Assembly: GCA_030652115.1 (NCBI GenBank) | Contig: JAUSBK010000008.1 | Span: forward strand, 1 to 64,000 | Reading direction: 5' to 3' | DNA: 64,000 nt | DNA from: Coriobacteriia bacterium | Lineage (GTDB): Bacteria > Actinomycetota > Coriobacteriia > Anaerosomatales > Anaerosomataceae | Shown: in pieces, positions 62,825-64,000 of the stretch | Position numbering within the stretch: the first letter of the stretch is position 1 | How the letters are laid out: the number at the start of each line of letters is the position of its first letter | Made by a program: the position numbers and the translations under genes | Notes under the pieces: model-generated | Databases searched by the model: none | What the model saw: only the letters and a program-made list of their open reading frames with translations | Told to the model about the DNA's origin: nothing

Positions 62825-64000
62825 GTGCGTGATCTGAGCCGGATAGCCGTCATCGATCACGTGAGCCATGGCGGCGTGAGCCGTTTTCTGCTGGCGCTCA
62901 TCACGCACATGGCGGCGATGCATCCCGAACTCACGCTCGTGTACTACGTGTCGCAGACCAACATCGAGCGCGACGATCTCGAATCGAAGCTCGCCCCGAT
63001 TCCGAACGTGACGCTTCGTTCGATTCCGTCTCCCATCCAGCCTCCGCAGGAGCCAGGGCTGCCACAGCCCGGGCGCGAGTCTCTCTGGAAGGCCACCGCG
63101 GCGGTTCTGAAGGCGGTGCCGCCGCTTCACAAGGTGCTGCTGGGCATGCTCGTATTCGTGAAGAACCTGAAGACGCCACCTCCTCCTGCGTGGTGGGAGT
63201 ACCGCATGCCGGATGACGTCGTGGCCGAGCTGGGCGAGTTCGATGTGGCCTACTTCGGCTGGCCGTACTACACCGAGCCGGTAAGCTTTCCGACCGCGAC
63301 GGTGGCCACCTTCCACGACTTCCACTACAAACACTTTCCGGAGTCCTACAGTACTGGCCAGCTGCGCATTCTCGACGCGGATACCACCGAGTGGCTCCGC
63401 CGCTGCCGCACGGCGGTGACCTCGACGCACTTCATCCACGACGAGCTTCTGGGGTACTTCCCGCAGGTCTCCGTGCCGGTCGAGATCGTGTACCTCGCCT
63501 CGTACGGATTCCACCATCCGGTGGAGGGCGCCGTCGAGGAGGCTGTCGAACGGTTCGGCATCAAGCGTCCGTTCGCGCTCTACAGCGGAGGCTGCAGCGG
63601 CCACAAGAACGTGGCCCGGATCCTCGAGGCCGTTGGCATCCTGAAGCAGCAGGGAGCGCCGGTTCACCTCGTCATCAGCGGAGCCGGCACCGATGCCATA
63701 GGCCTCACCGCAACGGAGCCGACCATGGACTCCGTCCGCGTGATGAACGAAGCCATCGAGCGCTACGGCCTGGTGCGGGGGGAGGACTACCACCCGCTCG
63801 GTTACGTGAGCAACGCGGATGTGGACGCGCTTACGGCAGGCGCCGACCTTGTGGTATCGGCCTCGATGTACGAGGCGGGCTGTGGCCCCGCGATGGACGC
63901 CTGGCTGGCCGGCGTGCCCGTGGCGTTCTCGAACATCCCGCCCTTCATCGAGCAGACGGAGCGATTCGGCGTTCAGGCCTGGATCTTCGACCCGCTCGAT
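62825..64000 (+). CDS. GT-B glycosyltransferase (GT4-like), cut by the right edge
   Basis: 392 codons are visible from GTG 62825, seven bases after GGGGAG; no stop before the window end. The N-terminal half has IDHVSHGGVSRFLLAL and FHDFHYKHFPESY. The C-terminal half has ALYSGGCSGHKNVARILEAV, YVSNADVDALTAGADLVVSASMYEAGCGPAMDAWLAGVPV in pieces typical of GT4 donor sites (E-x7-E region as EAGCGPAMDAW). It presumably adds one sugar of the repeat unit. Acceptor and donor unknown. Confidence 0.85.
   Translation, partial: MRDLSRIAVIDHVSHGGVSRFLLALITHMAAMHPELTLVYYVSQTNIERDDLESKLAPIPNVTLRSIPSPIQPPQEPGLPQPGRESLWKATAAVLKAVPPLHKVLLGMLVFVKNLKTPPPPAWWEYRMPDDVVAELGEFDVAYFGWPYYTEPVSFPTATVATFHDFHYKHFPESYSTGQLRILDADTTEWLRRCRTAVTSTHFIHDELLGYFPQVSVPVEIVYLASYGFHHPVEGAVEEAVERFGIKRPFALYSGGCSGHKNVARILEAVGILKQQGAPVHLVISGAGTDAIGLTATEPTMDSVRVMNEAIERYGLVRGEDYHPLGYVSNADVDALTAGADLVVSASMYEAGCGPAMDAWLAGVPVAFSNIPPFIEQTERFGVQAWIFDPLD

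Overview
The window is about 64 kb of GC-rich DNA. It is densely coded, mostly on the + strand, with short gaps, frequent ATGA/GTGA stop-start overlaps and many GTG (a few TTG) starts. The gene set points to an anaerobic or microaerobic, cytochrome-rich bacterium of the Actinomycetota, plausibly a Coriobacteriia/OPB41-type lineage. It combines a 14-haem secreted cytochrome, a Ccm cytochrome c maturation system of the CcmE-cysteine type, haem synthesis through the Ahb (sirohaem) route, and a large surface-glycan locus. The taxonomic assignment is inference; no rRNA or marker protein fixes it.

Left part (1-12.3 kb): the end of a secreted repeat protein; a multihaem cytochrome with a beta-propeller between two haem arrays; a YhaO/YhaN-type (SbcD/SbcC-like) nuclease-ATPase pair; on the minus strand a CreD-like membrane protein and a two-component system; then type III pantothenate kinase (coaX).

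Middle part (12.3-28.7 kb): a cytochrome c maturation and haem block. It runs ccmE, ccmF, ccmA, ccmB, ccmC, a ccmD-like gene, a hemX/ccsA-like gene, a short-chain dehydrogenase, hemA, hemC, hemD, tRNA-Ala(CGC), a small membrane protein, hemB, a YbjQ-family gene, ahbD, a fused ahbA-ahbB gene and hemL. The block supplies ALA, porphobilinogen and uroporphyrinogen III, decarboxylates sirohaem, finishes haem b with AhbD and exports haem for attachment to cytochromes such as the one at 872-3841. The ccmE and hemA transcripts appear to begin with the same nine bases (GTTCAGGCA) at the same distance from a -10 box. The hemA leader also has interleaved inverted repeats that could form a pseudoknot or a two-state switch.

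Right part (28.7-64 kb): after a cysteine-rich hypothetical protein comes a surface-polysaccharide locus. It has galU; a secreted CAP-domain protein with DUF5648 repeats; rfbF-rfbG-rfbH (CDP-4-keto-3,6-dideoxyglucose route); a legionaminic-acid-type module (legB, legC, ptmE, legI, legG and ptmA/ptmF-like genes); a sugar SDR and a ThDP enzyme resembling YerE, which makes branched-chain sugars from the RfbFGH product; two acyltransferases; a methyltransferase; two GT2 glycosyltransferases; GtrA; three large polytopic membrane proteins; a Wzx-type flippase; a perosamine-synthase-like aminotransferase with a NeuD/PglD-type acetyltransferase; ManC; and a glycosyltransferase cut by the right edge. 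The locus could make at least three unusual activated sugars and assemble a decorated glycan.

No insertion sequence, integrase, CRISPR array or rRNA gene was seen. The longest gene-free stretch is the 297-base divergent gap at 53334-53630.
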